Source: JBCBKL01 sp038521825 (GTDB taxonomy: Bacteria > Pseudomonadota > Alphaproteobacteria > Rhodobacterales > Rhodobacteraceae). Taken from it: 64,000 bases of DNA. Position numbers and translations under genes: made by a program. The stretch spans positions 124,001 through 188,000 of the forward strand of contig JBCBKL010000002.1 of NCBI GenBank assembly GCA_038521825.1, written 5' to 3'. The stretch's first letter is position 1, and each line of letters begins with the position of its first letter. The notes under the pieces were generated by a model. That model had not been told where the DNA came from. It made no database searches and saw nothing but the letters and a program-made list of their open reading frames with translations. Positions 15,403 to 25,606 of this stretch are shown here, piece after piece.

Positions 15403-17367
15403 TTAAGCAGCGGCGGATTTTGGATCAGCCAGCGTGACGATATCCATCATTATCGTATTCAGCTCGAAATCCTTGGGTGTATAGATCTTGGCAACACCCA
15501 TTCTTTGTAAACGTTCCGCATCTTCATCCGGAATAATGCCGCCCACGATGACGGGCACATGACCAAGGGCTGCTGCGCGCATGCGCTCCATCAATTCTTC
15601 GACCAGCGGGATGTGGCTGCCTGAGAGGATCGAAAGGCCAACCACATGAGCATCTTCATCTTTTGCCGCTTTTACGATCTCTTCAGGTGTCAAGCGAATG
15701 CCTTCATAGGAAATGTCCATGCCGCAATCGCGGGCGCGCACGGCGATTTGCTCAGCCCCATTGGAGTGACCGTCGAGCCCGGGTTTTCCGACGAGGAATT
15801 TTAGGCGGCGGCCCAATCTCGCGCTGACCGTATCGACGGCTTCGATCAGGTGATCGAGGTTTTCGGTCATGTTCGACCGCGCCGCCGCCACACCCGTTGG
15901 CCCGCGATACTCCCCATAGGCCTTTCGCATTTCGGCTGCCCATTCGCCAGTCGTCACGCCTGCCTTGGCAGCGGCGATTGAGGGCTCCATCACATTCCTG
16001 TTCTCACGTGCCGCTATACGCAGATCGCTCAATGTCTTTTCAACGGCTGCGTGGTTGCGGTTATCGCGCCAATCCTGCAATCGGCCGATCTGATCCGCCT
16101 CGACCGCTGGATCGACGACCATGATGCCGCCGTCGCCGGTCACGAGGGGGGAGGCTTCGCCGCTGGTGTACTTATTCACACCGACGACAACAGTTTCGCC
16201 CTTTTCAATCCGATTGAGACGCTCGGCGTTGGATTGGACCAATTGGGCCTTCATATAGTCGATGGCCCCCATGGCCCCACCCATTGAGTCGAGGTTGTCA
16301 AGCTCGTGGCGCGCTCCGGTCTTCAATTCCTCGACTTTGGTGTCCACGGTGGGGTTGCCATCAAAGAGGTCGTCGAATTCCAGAAGGTCAGTTTCAAAGG
16401 CCATGATCTGCTGCATCCGCATTGACCATTGCTGGTCCCACGGGCGGGGCAGGCCGAGCGCTTCGTTCCACGCGGGTAACTGAACGGCGCGCGCGCGGGC
16501 CTTTTTCGACAGCGTCACAGCAAGCATTTCGATCAGAATGCGATAGACATTGTTTTCGGGCTGCTGTTCGGTCAGGCCCAGCGAGTTGACCTGCACCCCA
16601 TAGCGGAAGCGGCGGAATTTTGGATCTTCTACGCCATAGCGTTTCTGACAAATTTCGTCCCAAAGATCGACAAAGGCGCGCATCTTGCACATCTCGGTGA
16701 CAAACCGGATGCCGGCATTGACGAAGAATGAGATACGTCCGACGACGGCCGGGAAATCCTCGGGCGCGACGCGTGGCTGCAGTTCGTCGAGAACGGCCGT
16801 AGCGGTCGCCAGTGCGAACGCCAATTCCTGTTCGGGCGTCGCGCCGGCCTCTTGCAGGTGATACGAACAGACGTTCATCGGGTTCCATTTGGGGACATTA
16901 GAGTAACAATACTCCGCCACATCCGCGATCATCTTCAATGATGGTTTCGGCGGGCAGATATAAGTCCCGCGCGACAGGTATTCCTTGATCAGATCGTTCT
17001 GAACGGTGCCCTGAAGCTTGGAGATGTCCGCGCCCTGTTCTTCGGCCACGGCGATGTATAGCGCCAGAAGCCACGGCGCCGTCGCATTGATCGTCATTGA
17101 TGTATTCATCTGTTCGAGCGGTATTTGATCGAACAGGGTGCGCATGTCGCCTAGATGCGCGACTGGCACGCCAACCTTCCCAACTTCGCCGCGCGCCAGA
17201 ACGTGATCGCTGTCATATCCGGTCTGGGTGGGCAGATCGAATGCGACGGAAAGGCCGGTTTGACCCTTTTCGAGGTTCGACCGGTAAAGCGCATTGGACG
17301 CCTTGGCTGTAGAATGGCCTGCATAGGTGCGGATCAGCCAGGGACGGTCTTTGGAGCGGTCTGCCAT
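15403..17367 (-). CDS. ecm: ethylmalonyl-CoA mutase, adenosylcobalamin dependent
   Basis: This 654-residue mutase rearranges (2R)-ethylmalonyl-CoA to (2S)-methylsuccinyl-CoA. An N-terminal TIM barrel binds the CoA ester; a C-terminal cobalamin domain carries the GLDGHSNG motif at 530-537 (Asp532; His534 as the lower cobalt ligand), GLSILSGSH at 577-585 and VGGIIP at 609-614. The ATG at 17367 has AGGAG 6 nt upstream, so the extra 31 residues of the longer frame are dropped. Length is close to the Rhodobacter enzyme and the protein is a single chain, unlike two-subunit methylmalonyl-CoA mutases. The nearby ccr and mch genes support Ecm over methylmalonyl-CoA mutase. Confidence 0.93.
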   Translation of the reverse strand: MADRSKDRPWLIRTYAGHSTAKASNALYRSNLEKGQTGLSVAFDLPTQTGYDSDHVLARGEVGKVGVPVAHLGDMRTLFDQIPLEQMNTSMTINATAPWLLALYIAVAEEQGADISKLQGTVQNDLIKEYLSRGTYICPPKPSLKMIADVAEYCYSNVPKWNPMNVCSYHLQEAGATPEQELAFALATATAVLDELQPRVAPEDFPAVVGRISFFVNAGIRFVTEMCKMRAFVDLWDEICQKRYGVEDPKFRRFRYGVQVNSLGLTEQQPENNVYRILIEMLAVTLSKKARARAVQLPAWNEALGLPRPWDQQWSMRMQQIMAFETDLLEFDDLFDGNPTVDTKVEELKTGARHELDNLDSMGGAMGAIDYMKAQLVQSNAERLNRIEKGETVVVGVNKYTSGEASPLVTGDGGIMVVDPAVEADQIGRLQDWRDNRNHAAVEKTLSDLRIAARENRNVMEPSIAAAKAGVTTGEWAAEMRKAYGEYRGPTGVAAARSNMTENLDHLIEAVDTVSARLGRRLKFLVGKPGLDGHSNGAEQIAVRARDCGMDISYEGIRLTPEEIVKAAKDEDAHVVGLSILSGSHIPLVEELMERMRAAALGHVPVIVGGIIPDEDAERLQRMGVAKIYTPKDFELNTIMMDIVTLADPKSAAA

Positions 17368-17535
17368 CTGTAACTCCTGAATCAGCCAGGGCAATAATAT
17401 TTCAACGAAGTGGTCATATCGGAAATAATCTGCCGCTGTCAATTCGCTGCGTTGCGGCACAACGCTGCCGATGACACAGGCGTGTCATTTCTATCCCGTA
17501 CCGGTTGTGTGATACTTTCGAAAACGGGGGACACT

Positions 17536-18846
17536 ATGCCATTAAGATCAAATTCACTTGTTTACGCGGCCTTGGCTTTTTCGCTGGTTGCGGGTTTTGC
17601 CGGAGCCGAAACCATCCGTTTTGCTACCTTTAACGCGTCGCTCAACAGGTCTAACCAGGGTGACCTTCGCGCCGATCTCGAGACTGGTACGAATGCTCAG
17701 CTTGAGGCGGTCGCCGAAATCATTCAGCGGGTTAATCCCGATGTCCTGCTCATCAACGAGTTTGACTATGACCCGGGTACGACCGACTTGTTCATAAAGA
17801 ACTATCTGAACCAGCAGCAAAACCCATCGGTCGCGCCTGTTGACTATCAATACAGCTTTACCGCCCCCTCCAATACTGGTGTCGCGAGCGGTTTCGACTT
17901 GGACAATTCAGGTGCTGCGGGAGACTTTGCCCCGGGAGATGCGCAGGGCTTCGGCTTTTTCGAAGGTCAGTTCGGCATGACGGTGATCTCGAAATACGAG
18001 ATCGACGAAAGCGCAGCCCGCACCTTTCAGAACTTCCTCTGGAAAGACATGCCGGGTGCCCGGCTTCCAGAAGATCCGCTTGATGTGGATGGAAATGGCG
18101 ACACGACCAGCTGGTACACGGCGGACGAGTTGGACGTCTTGCGCCTGTCGTCAAAGAGCCATTGGGATGTTCCGATCAAGATTGATGGCGAAACCGTACA
18201 TTTCATCGTCGCACACCCCACGCCGCCCGTGTTCGATGGTCCGGAAGATCGGAACGGAACCCGCAATGCCGACGAGATCCGGTTCATTGCCGACTACGTT
18301 AACGGGGCGGGCTATATCTATGACGATGATGGGAACGTTGGCGGGCTGGCCCCGAACTCCCGCTTTGTTATCGCCGGGGACATGAACTCCGATCCATTCG
18401 ACGGAGACTCGCTGCCTGGAGCTGCACAGCAGCTTGTGGATGATCCTTTGATCGACACGTCGATTACGCCGTCGTCGCAAGGGGGTGTGACCGCGGCGCA
18501 GTTACAGGCCGGTGCAAATGAGGCGCATCTAGGCAACCCGGCATTCGATACGGCAGATTTCGGCTTTGCCGGCTTTACCGACGGCGTGCCGAACCCTGAC
18601 GTCGAACCGGGAAACCTGCGGGTCGATTATGTGCTTCCTTCGAACACGGGGCTGAACCTGGTTGATGCGGGGGTGTTCTGGCAGGAGCCAGGCGAAGACC
18701 CGTTTCCATTAGCAGAATTTCCAACGTCCGATCACCGGCTGGTTTGGGTGGAAGTCACCGTCGAGCCGATCCCGGTGCCGGCAAGCCTGCCGTTGCTGGT
18801 GGTCGGCCTTGCGGGGTTCGCTGTGATCCGGAGGAAGCGCGTCTGA
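17536..18846 (+). CDS. secreted endonuclease/exonuclease/phosphatase protein with VPLPA-type sorting tail
   Basis: This 436-residue protein starts at the ATG at 17536 with a signal peptide ending near GFAGA-ET. The EEP fold shows its usual metal and catalytic motifs: ATFNAS, LLINEFD, VAHPTPP, AGDMNSDP and TSDHRLVW. Asp/Gly-rich loops suggest Ca or Mg binding. The C-terminus has VPASLPLL, a hydrophobic helix and the basic end RRKRV. That resembles the PEP-CTERM/VPLPA class processed by an exosortase-like enzyme. It may act on DNA, RNA or a phosphoester outside the cell; the substrate is unknown. No exosortase gene is in the window. Confidence 0.85.
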   Translation: MPLRSNSLVYAALAFSLVAGFAGAETIRFATFNASLNRSNQGDLRADLETGTNAQLEAVAEIIQRVNPDVLLINEFDYDPGTTDLFIKNYLNQQQNPSVAPVDYQYSFTAPSNTGVASGFDLDNSGAAGDFAPGDAQGFGFFEGQFGMTVISKYEIDESAARTFQNFLWKDMPGARLPEDPLDVDGNGDTTSWYTADELDVLRLSSKSHWDVPIKIDGETVHFIVAHPTPPVFDGPEDRNGTRNADEIRFIADYVNGAGYIYDDDGNVGGLAPNSRFVIAGDMNSDPFDGDSLPGAAQQLVDDPLIDTSITPSSQGGVTAAQLQAGANEAHLGNPAFDTADFGFAGFTDGVPNPDVEPGNLRVDYVLPSNTGLNLVDAGVFWQEPGEDPFPLAEFPTSDHRLVWVEVTVEPIPVPASLPLLVVGLAGFAVIRRKRV

Positions 18847-18864
18847 TTGGTTTGCCGCGGTTAT

Positions 18865-18894
18865 GGAAAGCGGGCTTGAAGTGCTCGCTTTTCC
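18865..18894 (+). terminator. rho-independent terminator after the secreted nuclease gene
   Basis: AAGCGGGC and GCTCGCTT pair (one G-U) around a 7-nt loop, followed by a T-run. It begins about 19 nt after the stop codon and insulates the ccr promoter. Confidence 0.65.
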
Positions 18895-19027
18895 CCAAAA
18901 TCGACGCGACATAAAGTTTCAAAATCAGTCATAATTTAGTTGCATTATTGCGTGGCGCCCCATATTCAGCAGAGCAAGCCGCGATTCTGCGGTGCGGCAA
19001 TTATAACGACGTTGAAAGGAGGCTGAA

Positions 19028-20308
<1,281 letters not shown>

Positions 20309-20341
20309 ACATTTACCGAATCTACTTAAGGTTGATCAAAG

Positions 20342-20376
20342 CCCCGCGAATCGTAGCTAGGTTCGTGGGGTTTTTG
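20342..20376 (+). terminator. rho-independent terminator of ccr
   Basis: CCCCGCGAA (20342-20350) pairs with TTCGTGGGG (20362-20370) with one G-U, loop of 11 nt, followed directly by TTTTTG. It starts 33 nt after the ccr stop. Confidence 0.9.
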
Positions 20377-20399
20377 TTAACCCCGATTCCAGATCAAAT

Positions 20400-20420
20400 G
20401 ATTTCAAGGCCTTGGAAATC
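20400..20420. promoter_or_regulatory. near-perfect palindrome upstream of the luxR unit
   Basis: The 21-bp segment has outer arms GATTTC and GAAATC around a centre AAGGCCTTG that is itself almost self-complementary. It lies about 110 bp before the small gene at 20530. It is a candidate operator, perhaps for the LuxR protein encoded downstream. Confidence 0.35.
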
Positions 20421-20529
20421 GGCCCCTCGCTATTTCTGGGGAGTAGAAATGTGCGAATTTCATCAGGGGATTAACACATGTTAGGGTTGTCACAACTTCT
20501 CATTAACCATCAAAGGGTGTATCAACGCG

Positions 20530-20736
20530 ATGAAAAGTGACTGGATACTGGACGTTCTCACCGATCTGAAAACCTTTGCGCGCGCCAACGAGATGCCGGT
20601 TCTGGCAGAGCAACTTGATGACACCGCAATCGTGGCCATGGCTGAGATCTCCTCAATGAAGGAACGGCAGCATGCTCAAGGCGGCGACGACGACAACGTC
20701 GTTAGAACGTATCTTGGAGGAGTTGGAGCGCGCTGA
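20530..20736 (+). CDS. small conserved protein preceding luxR
   Basis: This is a 68-residue acidic protein with an amphipathic helical start (WILDVLTDLKTFARAN followed by AEQLDD). It has no signal peptide. The stop lies 65 bp inside luxR, so translation of the two is probably linked. I recall short proteins of this pattern beside LuxR-type regulators in roseobacters. The function is unknown; a modulator of the regulator is one possibility. Confidence 0.6.
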   Translation: MKSDWILDVLTDLKTFARANEMPVLAEQLDDTAIVAMAEISSMKERQHAQGGDDDNVVRTYLGGVGAR

Positions 20737-21403
20737 TACGCTTGCCGACCTGCAAGCTGCGACCGAAGCTTTGCGGGATTACTTCGAAGTCGATCACATC
20801 GTTTACCATTGGGTCGATTCAGCCGGGGATCAATATGGGTGCGGAACGTATTCAGATGAGTGGAGAGTCAAATACCTCGCCGAAAACTACGTGCGCGTCG
20901 ATCCTGTCATTGTCGGCTGTTATCAACGCTTTCACCCGGTTGACTGGAAGCGCCTCGATTGGTCCAGCAAGGCCGCGCGCGCCTTTCAATTGGATGCCAT
21001 CGAACATGGCGTTGGAAACCAGGGTTTTTCTGTTCCAATTCGTGGCCCCAAAGGCCAATTCGCCCTTTTCACGGTCAGCACGACCTGCGCAGACGACGCT
21101 TGGACGGAATTCACTGATGCCAATCGCCGTGACCTCATTCTCATCGCACACTACTTCAACGAAAAGGCGCTTGAATTCGAACCAGATCGGATACCTGAGC
21201 AATCCCAGAACCTGTCGCCCCGGGAAATTGATGCGATGACGATGCTGGCCATGGGATACAGCCGGGCGCAGACGGCTGAGACCCTGTCGATCTCCGAGCA
21301 TACGTTGCGGGTTTATATCGAAAGCGCCCGGTTTAAGCTTGGCGCGATGAATACCACCCACGCGGTCGCGCGGGCTATGAGCCGGGGATTGATCGTCGTC
21401 TGA
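20672..21403 (+). CDS. luxR: LuxR family quorum-sensing transcriptional regulator
   Basis: This 243-residue regulator has an N-terminal autoinducer-binding domain (about 12-165) and a C-terminal LuxR helix-turn-helix (about 180-235). The acyl-homoserine-lactone pocket residues are present as Trp64, Tyr68 and Asp77-Pro78 (EWRVKYLAENYVRVDP). The HTH begins at LSPRE (181-185) and continues through TLSISEHTLRVYIESARFKLG. The cognate synthase gene lies 135 bp downstream. It is expected to bind the AHL made by LuxI and regulate luxI and other targets. Confidence 0.93.
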   Translation: MLKAATTTTSLERILEELERADTLADLQAATEALRDYFEVDHIVYHWVDSAGDQYGCGTYSDEWRVKYLAENYVRVDPVIVGCYQRFHPVDWKRLDWSSKAARAFQLDAIEHGVGNQGFSVPIRGPKGQFALFTVSTTCADDAWTEFTDANRRDLILIAHYFNEKALEFEPDRIPEQSQNLSPREIDAMTMLAMGYSRAQTAETLSISEHTLRVYIESARFKLGAMNTTHAVARAMSRGLIVV

Positions 21404-21432
21404 CGCCTTGGCAAAATGCTTGATACAACCGT

Positions 21433-21460
21433 TGCGTGCGTTGTCGATTTGACGCACGCA
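21433..21460. promoter_or_regulatory. 9-bp perfect inverted repeat between luxR and luxI
   Basis: TGCGTGCGT (21433-21441) and ACGCACGCA (21452-21460) are perfect arms around a 10-nt spacer, 78 bp before the luxI start. It has no following T-run, which favours an operator (a lux-box-like LuxR site) over a terminator, though a luxR terminator is not excluded. Confidence 0.5.
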
Positions 21461-21538
21461 CCGCTCAGCCGTCCTTAACGATCGATCGAGTAGCCCTTTG
21501 TCCATCGCACCAAGCGCGATCGGACAAGGAGCCATTAC

Positions 21539-22177
21539 ATGCTGCGCTATATTTATGCCAACGATCTTCACACGTTCCCAAAACTCGCCGCGTCCATGTT
21601 CCGGGACCGGGCGGACCAGTTCAAAACCCGCCTTGGGTGGGAAGTTATTGTCGATGACAGCGGTTTCGAAACAGACCAATACGACGCCTTGAACCCCCTT
21701 TACGTGATCTGGGAAAACGCCGACGGCACCCATGGAGGTTCGATGCGGTTCCTGCCGACCGTCGGACGGACGATGGTCAACGAACATTTCGGCCACCTGA
21801 TGAGCGGCCCGATCAAATCTCCCACCATCTGGGAATGCACCCGTTTCTGCCTCGCCCGCGGAGCTGAGAGCCGCGTCGCAGCCGCGCTCATGCTTGGCGG
21901 TGGCGAGATCATGCAGCAGTTCGACGTGAACCACTTTGTCGGTGTTTTCGACGCCCGGATGGTGCGGATTTACCGGATGATCGGCTCCTCGCCCGAGGTC
22001 TTGGGCAGCGCCGGCGAAGGGCGGGAACAGATCAGTGTCGGCCTTTGGCATTTCGCGCCCGAGGCGCAGGCCAAGGTTGCCGCTCGCGCAGGGATTTCGC
22101 TCGAATTGTCACGTCTGTGGTTCGAACGCTCCCTCGGGCGCGTTGGAACGGCCGAGCCTCTGGCGCGGATCGCCTGA
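21539..22177 (+). CDS. luxI: acyl-homoserine-lactone synthase, LuxI family
   Basis: This 212-residue enzyme makes an N-acyl-homoserine lactone from S-adenosylmethionine and an acyl carrier (acyl-ACP or acyl-CoA). All the invariant LuxI residues are visible at close to standard positions: Arg24, Phe28, Trp34, Asp46, Asp49, Arg70, Glu99 and Arg102 (WECTRF). The start has AAGGAG about 10 nt upstream. It is paired with luxR. Acyl-chain length cannot be told from the sequence by eye. Confidence 0.95.
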   Translation: MLRYIYANDLHTFPKLAASMFRDRADQFKTRLGWEVIVDDSGFETDQYDALNPLYVIWENADGTHGGSMRFLPTVGRTMVNEHFGHLMSGPIKSPTIWECTRFCLARGAESRVAAALMLGGGEIMQQFDVNHFVGVFDARMVRIYRMIGSSPEVLGSAGEGREQISVGLWHFAPEAQAKVAARAGISLELSRLWFERSLGRVGTAEPLARIA

Positions 22178-22321
22178 GGCCGCCGCTGGCGCGACCCTGG
22201 TACCTTGTCCGATGCGATTTGAGGTGGCTGCCTCCCGAAGTCTTCGGCCCGCCTATCATGACGATGGTGCAGGTGCCGAAAACCGGTTTCCCCTGTTGGG
22301 ATCGCACACTAGGGTCGCGCC

Positions 22322-23848
22322 ATGGCCTCACTCTCCCTTTCTGATGACCAGGCGCAGGCATATGATACAGTCGCAAGCCTCTTGCGCGGCGCTGGCGTCG
22401 ATCTAGACAACGGGTTGCTGACGCCGCCCAAGGCGAACTCCTCCAGGGTCGCGGCCATCACGGGCAAGGCCGGATCTGGAAAAACGCTCCTTCTATCAGA
22501 GCTTTACAAGGCGCTCGATGCCGCTGGCGTCGACGTCGTTTCGGGCGATTACGAGGCCCGAAAAAAGCGCGACCGCCGAACACTCGCCATCCTTGCGCCG
22601 ACCAACAAGGCGGCCTCTGTCCTGCGGTTTCGAGGTGTGCCCGCCACCACGATCCACCGGATTCTTTATACTCCGGTCTACGATCCGAAATACGAACAGA
22701 TCGCGGAATGGTTGGCCGGCAATGCGGAACGCCCCGAAATCGAGGGCCTGACCGAAGAAGCGCTGGATCGGGCCTACGCCTTTTACCAAACCAACAAATC
22801 CATGCCGGGGGCGCTTGCTGCGGCTGGTTTGCGCGGATCGGACTTCATCACCGGATGGAAACGGCGCGAAGAGCCACTGGATATCGGCTTTATCGACGAA
22901 GCCTCGATGCTGGATGACAAGCAATTCGAGGATCTTAAAGAGATCTTTCAGACGCTGTTGCTTTTTGGCGATCCGGCGCAGTTGGCCCCGGTCAACCAGT
23001 CGGGTGCGATGGTTTTCGAAGGGTTACCAAAGCCCGACGTTCTAAGCCTTGCGCGCATCCACCGGCAGGATGCTGACAACCCGATCCTCGATCTTGCCCA
23101 CGCCCTTGGCGACCCGCAGCTCGACTTTCAGGATTTTGAGAACCTTGTCGAAGAAACAGCGCAGCGGGACGATCGCGTCGTTTGGGGGCAGCGGGTCGAG
23201 GTTGATCTGATGGCTCGCTCGCCCGTTCTGGTCTGGCGGAATGCGACACGGATCCGGCTGATCAACGCGTTCCGCGCGGTCTATGGTGCGCCAGATGATG
23301 CCTTGCTGGCCGGTGAGCCGTTGATTTGCGATGGGATCGAATTGCCGCTGAAACACCGCAAGAAGCGCATCGACCTCGAAGCGCGGGGCCTGATTAAGGG
23401 GGCGCAGGTCGTCTATCTGGGCGAAGGGCGCAGGCCAGGTTTTTCCAAGCTGCATGTGATAGGCGCGGAGGATCCGCAAGTGTCGGCGGCATCCATTGTG
23501 AAAATCGAAAAACCGGATGAGGAAGAGCCGTTCATCCCCTATGCCGCCCGCATGGGTGCCACGTTTCTGCATGGGGCGGCCGTCACAATCCACAAAGCCC
23601 AGGGCAGCCAGTGGGAAAACGTGCAGGTGTTTGCGCCGGATCTGTTCGTCGCCGCCCGTATGGGAAGGACCGAGGCGGGCCAGCCGTTGTGGAAACGGCT
23701 GGCCTACGTCGCGATTACCCGCGCGCAGCAACGGCTGTTCTGGGTTGTGCGCAATCGTCTATCGAAACCGTCGGGGCCGCTGCCAGTGGATGACCTCAAA
23801 GCGATGGCGCCGAAACTGACGCTGGAAGAGGGGGAGTTGGGGATATGA
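22322..23848 (+). CDS. RecD-like ATP-dependent DNA helicase / AAA family ATPase
   Basis: This 508-residue superfamily-1 helicase-type protein has Walker A GKAGSGKT at 48-55, Walker B IDEAS at 191-195 and motif III GDPAQLAPV from 216. A UvrD_C_2-like C-terminal part holds AVTIHKAQGSQW and the motif VI segment YVAITRAQQRL. It resembles stand-alone RecD2/Dda-like helicases without a RecBC partner. The last four bases overlap the SDR gene, so the two are co-transcribed. Confidence 0.87.
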   Translation: MASLSLSDDQAQAYDTVASLLRGAGVDLDNGLLTPPKANSSRVAAITGKAGSGKTLLLSELYKALDAAGVDVVSGDYEARKKRDRRTLAILAPTNKAASVLRFRGVPATTIHRILYTPVYDPKYEQIAEWLAGNAERPEIEGLTEEALDRAYAFYQTNKSMPGALAAAGLRGSDFITGWKRREEPLDIGFIDEASMLDDKQFEDLKEIFQTLLLFGDPAQLAPVNQSGAMVFEGLPKPDVLSLARIHRQDADNPILDLAHALGDPQLDFQDFENLVEETAQRDDRVVWGQRVEVDLMARSPVLVWRNATRIRLINAFRAVYGAPDDALLAGEPLICDGIELPLKHRKKRIDLEARGLIKGAQVVYLGEGRRPGFSKLHVIGAEDPQVSAASIVKIEKPDEEEPFIPYAARMGATFLHGAAVTIHKAQGSQWENVQVFAPDLFVAARMGRTEAGQPLWKRLAYVAITRAQQRLFWVVRNRLSKPSGPLPVDDLKAMAPKLTLEEGELGI

Positions 23849-24546
23849 AAACCATCATCGTCACTGGCGCGAGTTCCGGTATCGGGCGCGCCACGGCAGA
23901 AGCTTTCCTGGATGCCGGCTGGACCGTCGGTCTGATCGCGCGTCGCGCAGAAAAGCTGGCCGAGATCAACCACGCAAACGCGATCCAGCTACCAGCGGAT
24001 GTGACGGACGAACGTGCGCTTCACAATGTCTTTGATCAATTCGTCGCCAAAGCCGGGCGCCTCGATGTGCTGTTCAACAACGCCGGAATGTTTGGACCTG
24101 CCGCCACGATCGACGAGATTGCACCGGATGATTTTGCCAAAGTCCTCAGCGTAAACGTCATGGGCATGTTTCTGACCGCACGGCTTGCTTTTGCACAGAT
24201 GCGCAAGCAAGGTGGCGGGCGTATCATCAACAATGGTTCAATTTCCGCCTATGTGCCGCGCCCGAATTCGGTCTGCTATACGACCACGAAACACGCCATC
24301 ACCGGACTGACACGCAGCCTTTCGCTGGATGGTCGGCCATATGATATTGCGTGCGGTCAGATCGACATTGGTAATGCAGAAAGCGAAATGGTCGCCGCCC
24401 TCAAGACAAAGCAGCCCGACATGCCAACGATGGACGTTCGCCACGTGGCCGATGCGGTGATGAACATGGCGTCCCTGCCGCTGAACGCCAATGTCCAGTT
24501 CATGACGATCATGGCAACTAAGATGCCCTATATCGGCCGCGGTTAG
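23845..24546 (+). CDS. SDR family oxidoreductase
   Basis: This 233-residue short-chain dehydrogenase has TGASSGIG at 7-14 for NAD(P) binding, NNAG in the fourth strand and NNGSIS. The active-site Y-x-x-x-K is in CYTTTKHAIT. Length is classical. The start overlaps the helicase stop by 4 bp (ATGA). Substrate is unknown. Confidence 0.88.
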   Translation: MKTIIVTGASSGIGRATAEAFLDAGWTVGLIARRAEKLAEINHANAIQLPADVTDERALHNVFDQFVAKAGRLDVLFNNAGMFGPAATIDEIAPDDFAKVLSVNVMGMFLTARLAFAQMRKQGGGRIINNGSISAYVPRPNSVCYTTTKHAITGLTRSLSLDGRPYDIACGQIDIGNAESEMVAALKTKQPDMPTMDVRHVADAVMNMASLPLNANVQFMTIMATKMPYIGRG

Positions 24547-24618
24547 TTTAGAACCGTTCCAAACCTTGACGCCAATCCTGCGCGGGCGCATATGTGAATG
24601 AACCCCAGGAGATGCGCC

Positions 24619-25182
24619 ATGTTCATTCAAACTGAATCCACACCCAATCCGGCCACGCTGAAGTTTCTTCCTGGCCAGACGGTGCTTGAGATGGGCACTG
24701 CCGATTTCCCAAGCGCGGAGGCGGCGACGAAATCGCCCCTCGCGGCGCGCGTATTCGCGGTCGAGGGCGTCACAGGTGTGTTCTTTGGCAACGACTTCGT
24801 CACCGTGACCAAGGCCGATGCGACGGATTGGGATCATATCAAACCCGCAATCCTGGGCGCGATCATGGAGCATTACCAGTCCGGTCAGCCGGTGATGGAG
24901 GGCGACCACACCCCTGCCTCCGGTCATGCCGAACATACGGGGGCCGACTCGCAGATTGTCGATCAGATCAAGGAGTTGCTCGACAGCCGTGTCCGTCCCG
25001 CGGTGGCACAGGATGGCGGTGACATCACGTTCCACGGGTTCGAGCGTGGCGTGGTCTATCTGCACATGCAGGGCGCCTGCGCGGGTTGCCCGTCATCAAC
25101 GCTGACCCTGAAAATGGGTATCGAAAATCTGCTGCGCCACTATATCCCCGAAGTGACCGAGGTTCGCCCGGTTGCCGTCTGA
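24619..25182 (+). CDS. NfuA-type NifU family iron-sulfur carrier
   Basis: This 187-residue protein has an N-terminal Nfu-N domain (MFIQTESTPNPATLKFLPG is diagnostic). The C-terminal NFU domain carries GACAGCPSS with Cys154 and Cys157, which holds a 4Fe-4S cluster between subunits for delivery to target enzymes. AGGAG 7 nt upstream fixes the ATG at 24619. Complex II (SdhB) and RimO, both encoded in the window, are plausible clients, but this is inference. Confidence 0.93.
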   Translation: MFIQTESTPNPATLKFLPGQTVLEMGTADFPSAEAATKSPLAARVFAVEGVTGVFFGNDFVTVTKADATDWDHIKPAILGAIMEHYQSGQPVMEGDHTPASGHAEHTGADSQIVDQIKELLDSRVRPAVAQDGGDITFHGFERGVVYLHMQGACAGCPSSTLTLKMGIENLLRHYIPEVTEVRPVAV

Positions 25183-25606
25183 TCCACCGATCAGCGGGCG
25201 CTGCTATTGCGGCAAAACTCAGTTCGTCGGGATCACATCCCCGCAGGCCGTGGCATACTGCCATTGCATCGACTGCCGCCGCGTTACGGGCGCTCCTGTC
25301 GCCGCGTTCGCGGCGTTCAAAGAGAATGCGATCACTTTCCAACCCTTGCTCGGAACGCCAATATCTGTTTCGCCGGGTGTCAAACGATGGTTTTGCAAAG
25401 GCTGCGGATCGCCTGTTGCGGCCACTTATGATTACCTTCCGGGTCAGGTGTATGTGGGTTTGGGGCTAATTGATCAGGCTGCCGACCTGCCGCCAGAGAT
25501 TCACAGCCATATCGGCGCGGCCTTGCCATGGCTGCACATCGTCGATGACGTTGAACGGAACACTGGCAGCGGGCGTGACAGCCTAACGGCCAAGGCCGAT
25601 GACTGA
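25172..25606 (+). CDS. GFA family (glutathione-dependent formaldehyde-activating-like) zinc protein
   Basis: This 144-residue protein has the GFA zinc-ligand pattern: Cys11/Cys13 (GRCYCG), Cys30/Cys32/Cys35 (CHCIDC) and Cys75/Cys78 (FCKGCG). The best start is a TTG at 25172, inside the last codons of nfuA, so it overlaps that gene by 11 bp. Most GFA proteins have unknown substrates; the formaldehyde role is established for only a few members. Confidence 0.85.
   Translation: MPSDPPISGRCYCGKTQFVGITSPQAVAYCHCIDCRRVTGAPVAAFAAFKENAITFQPLLGTPISVSPGVKRWFCKGCGSPVAATYDYLPGQVYVGLGLIDQAADLPPEIHSHIGAALPWLHIVDDVERNTGSGRDSLTAKADD

Noticed and set aside
20852..22051. 399-codon minus-strand frame opposite luxR and luxI
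   Set aside because: It covers both quorum-sensing genes in antisense and shows no protein family features.
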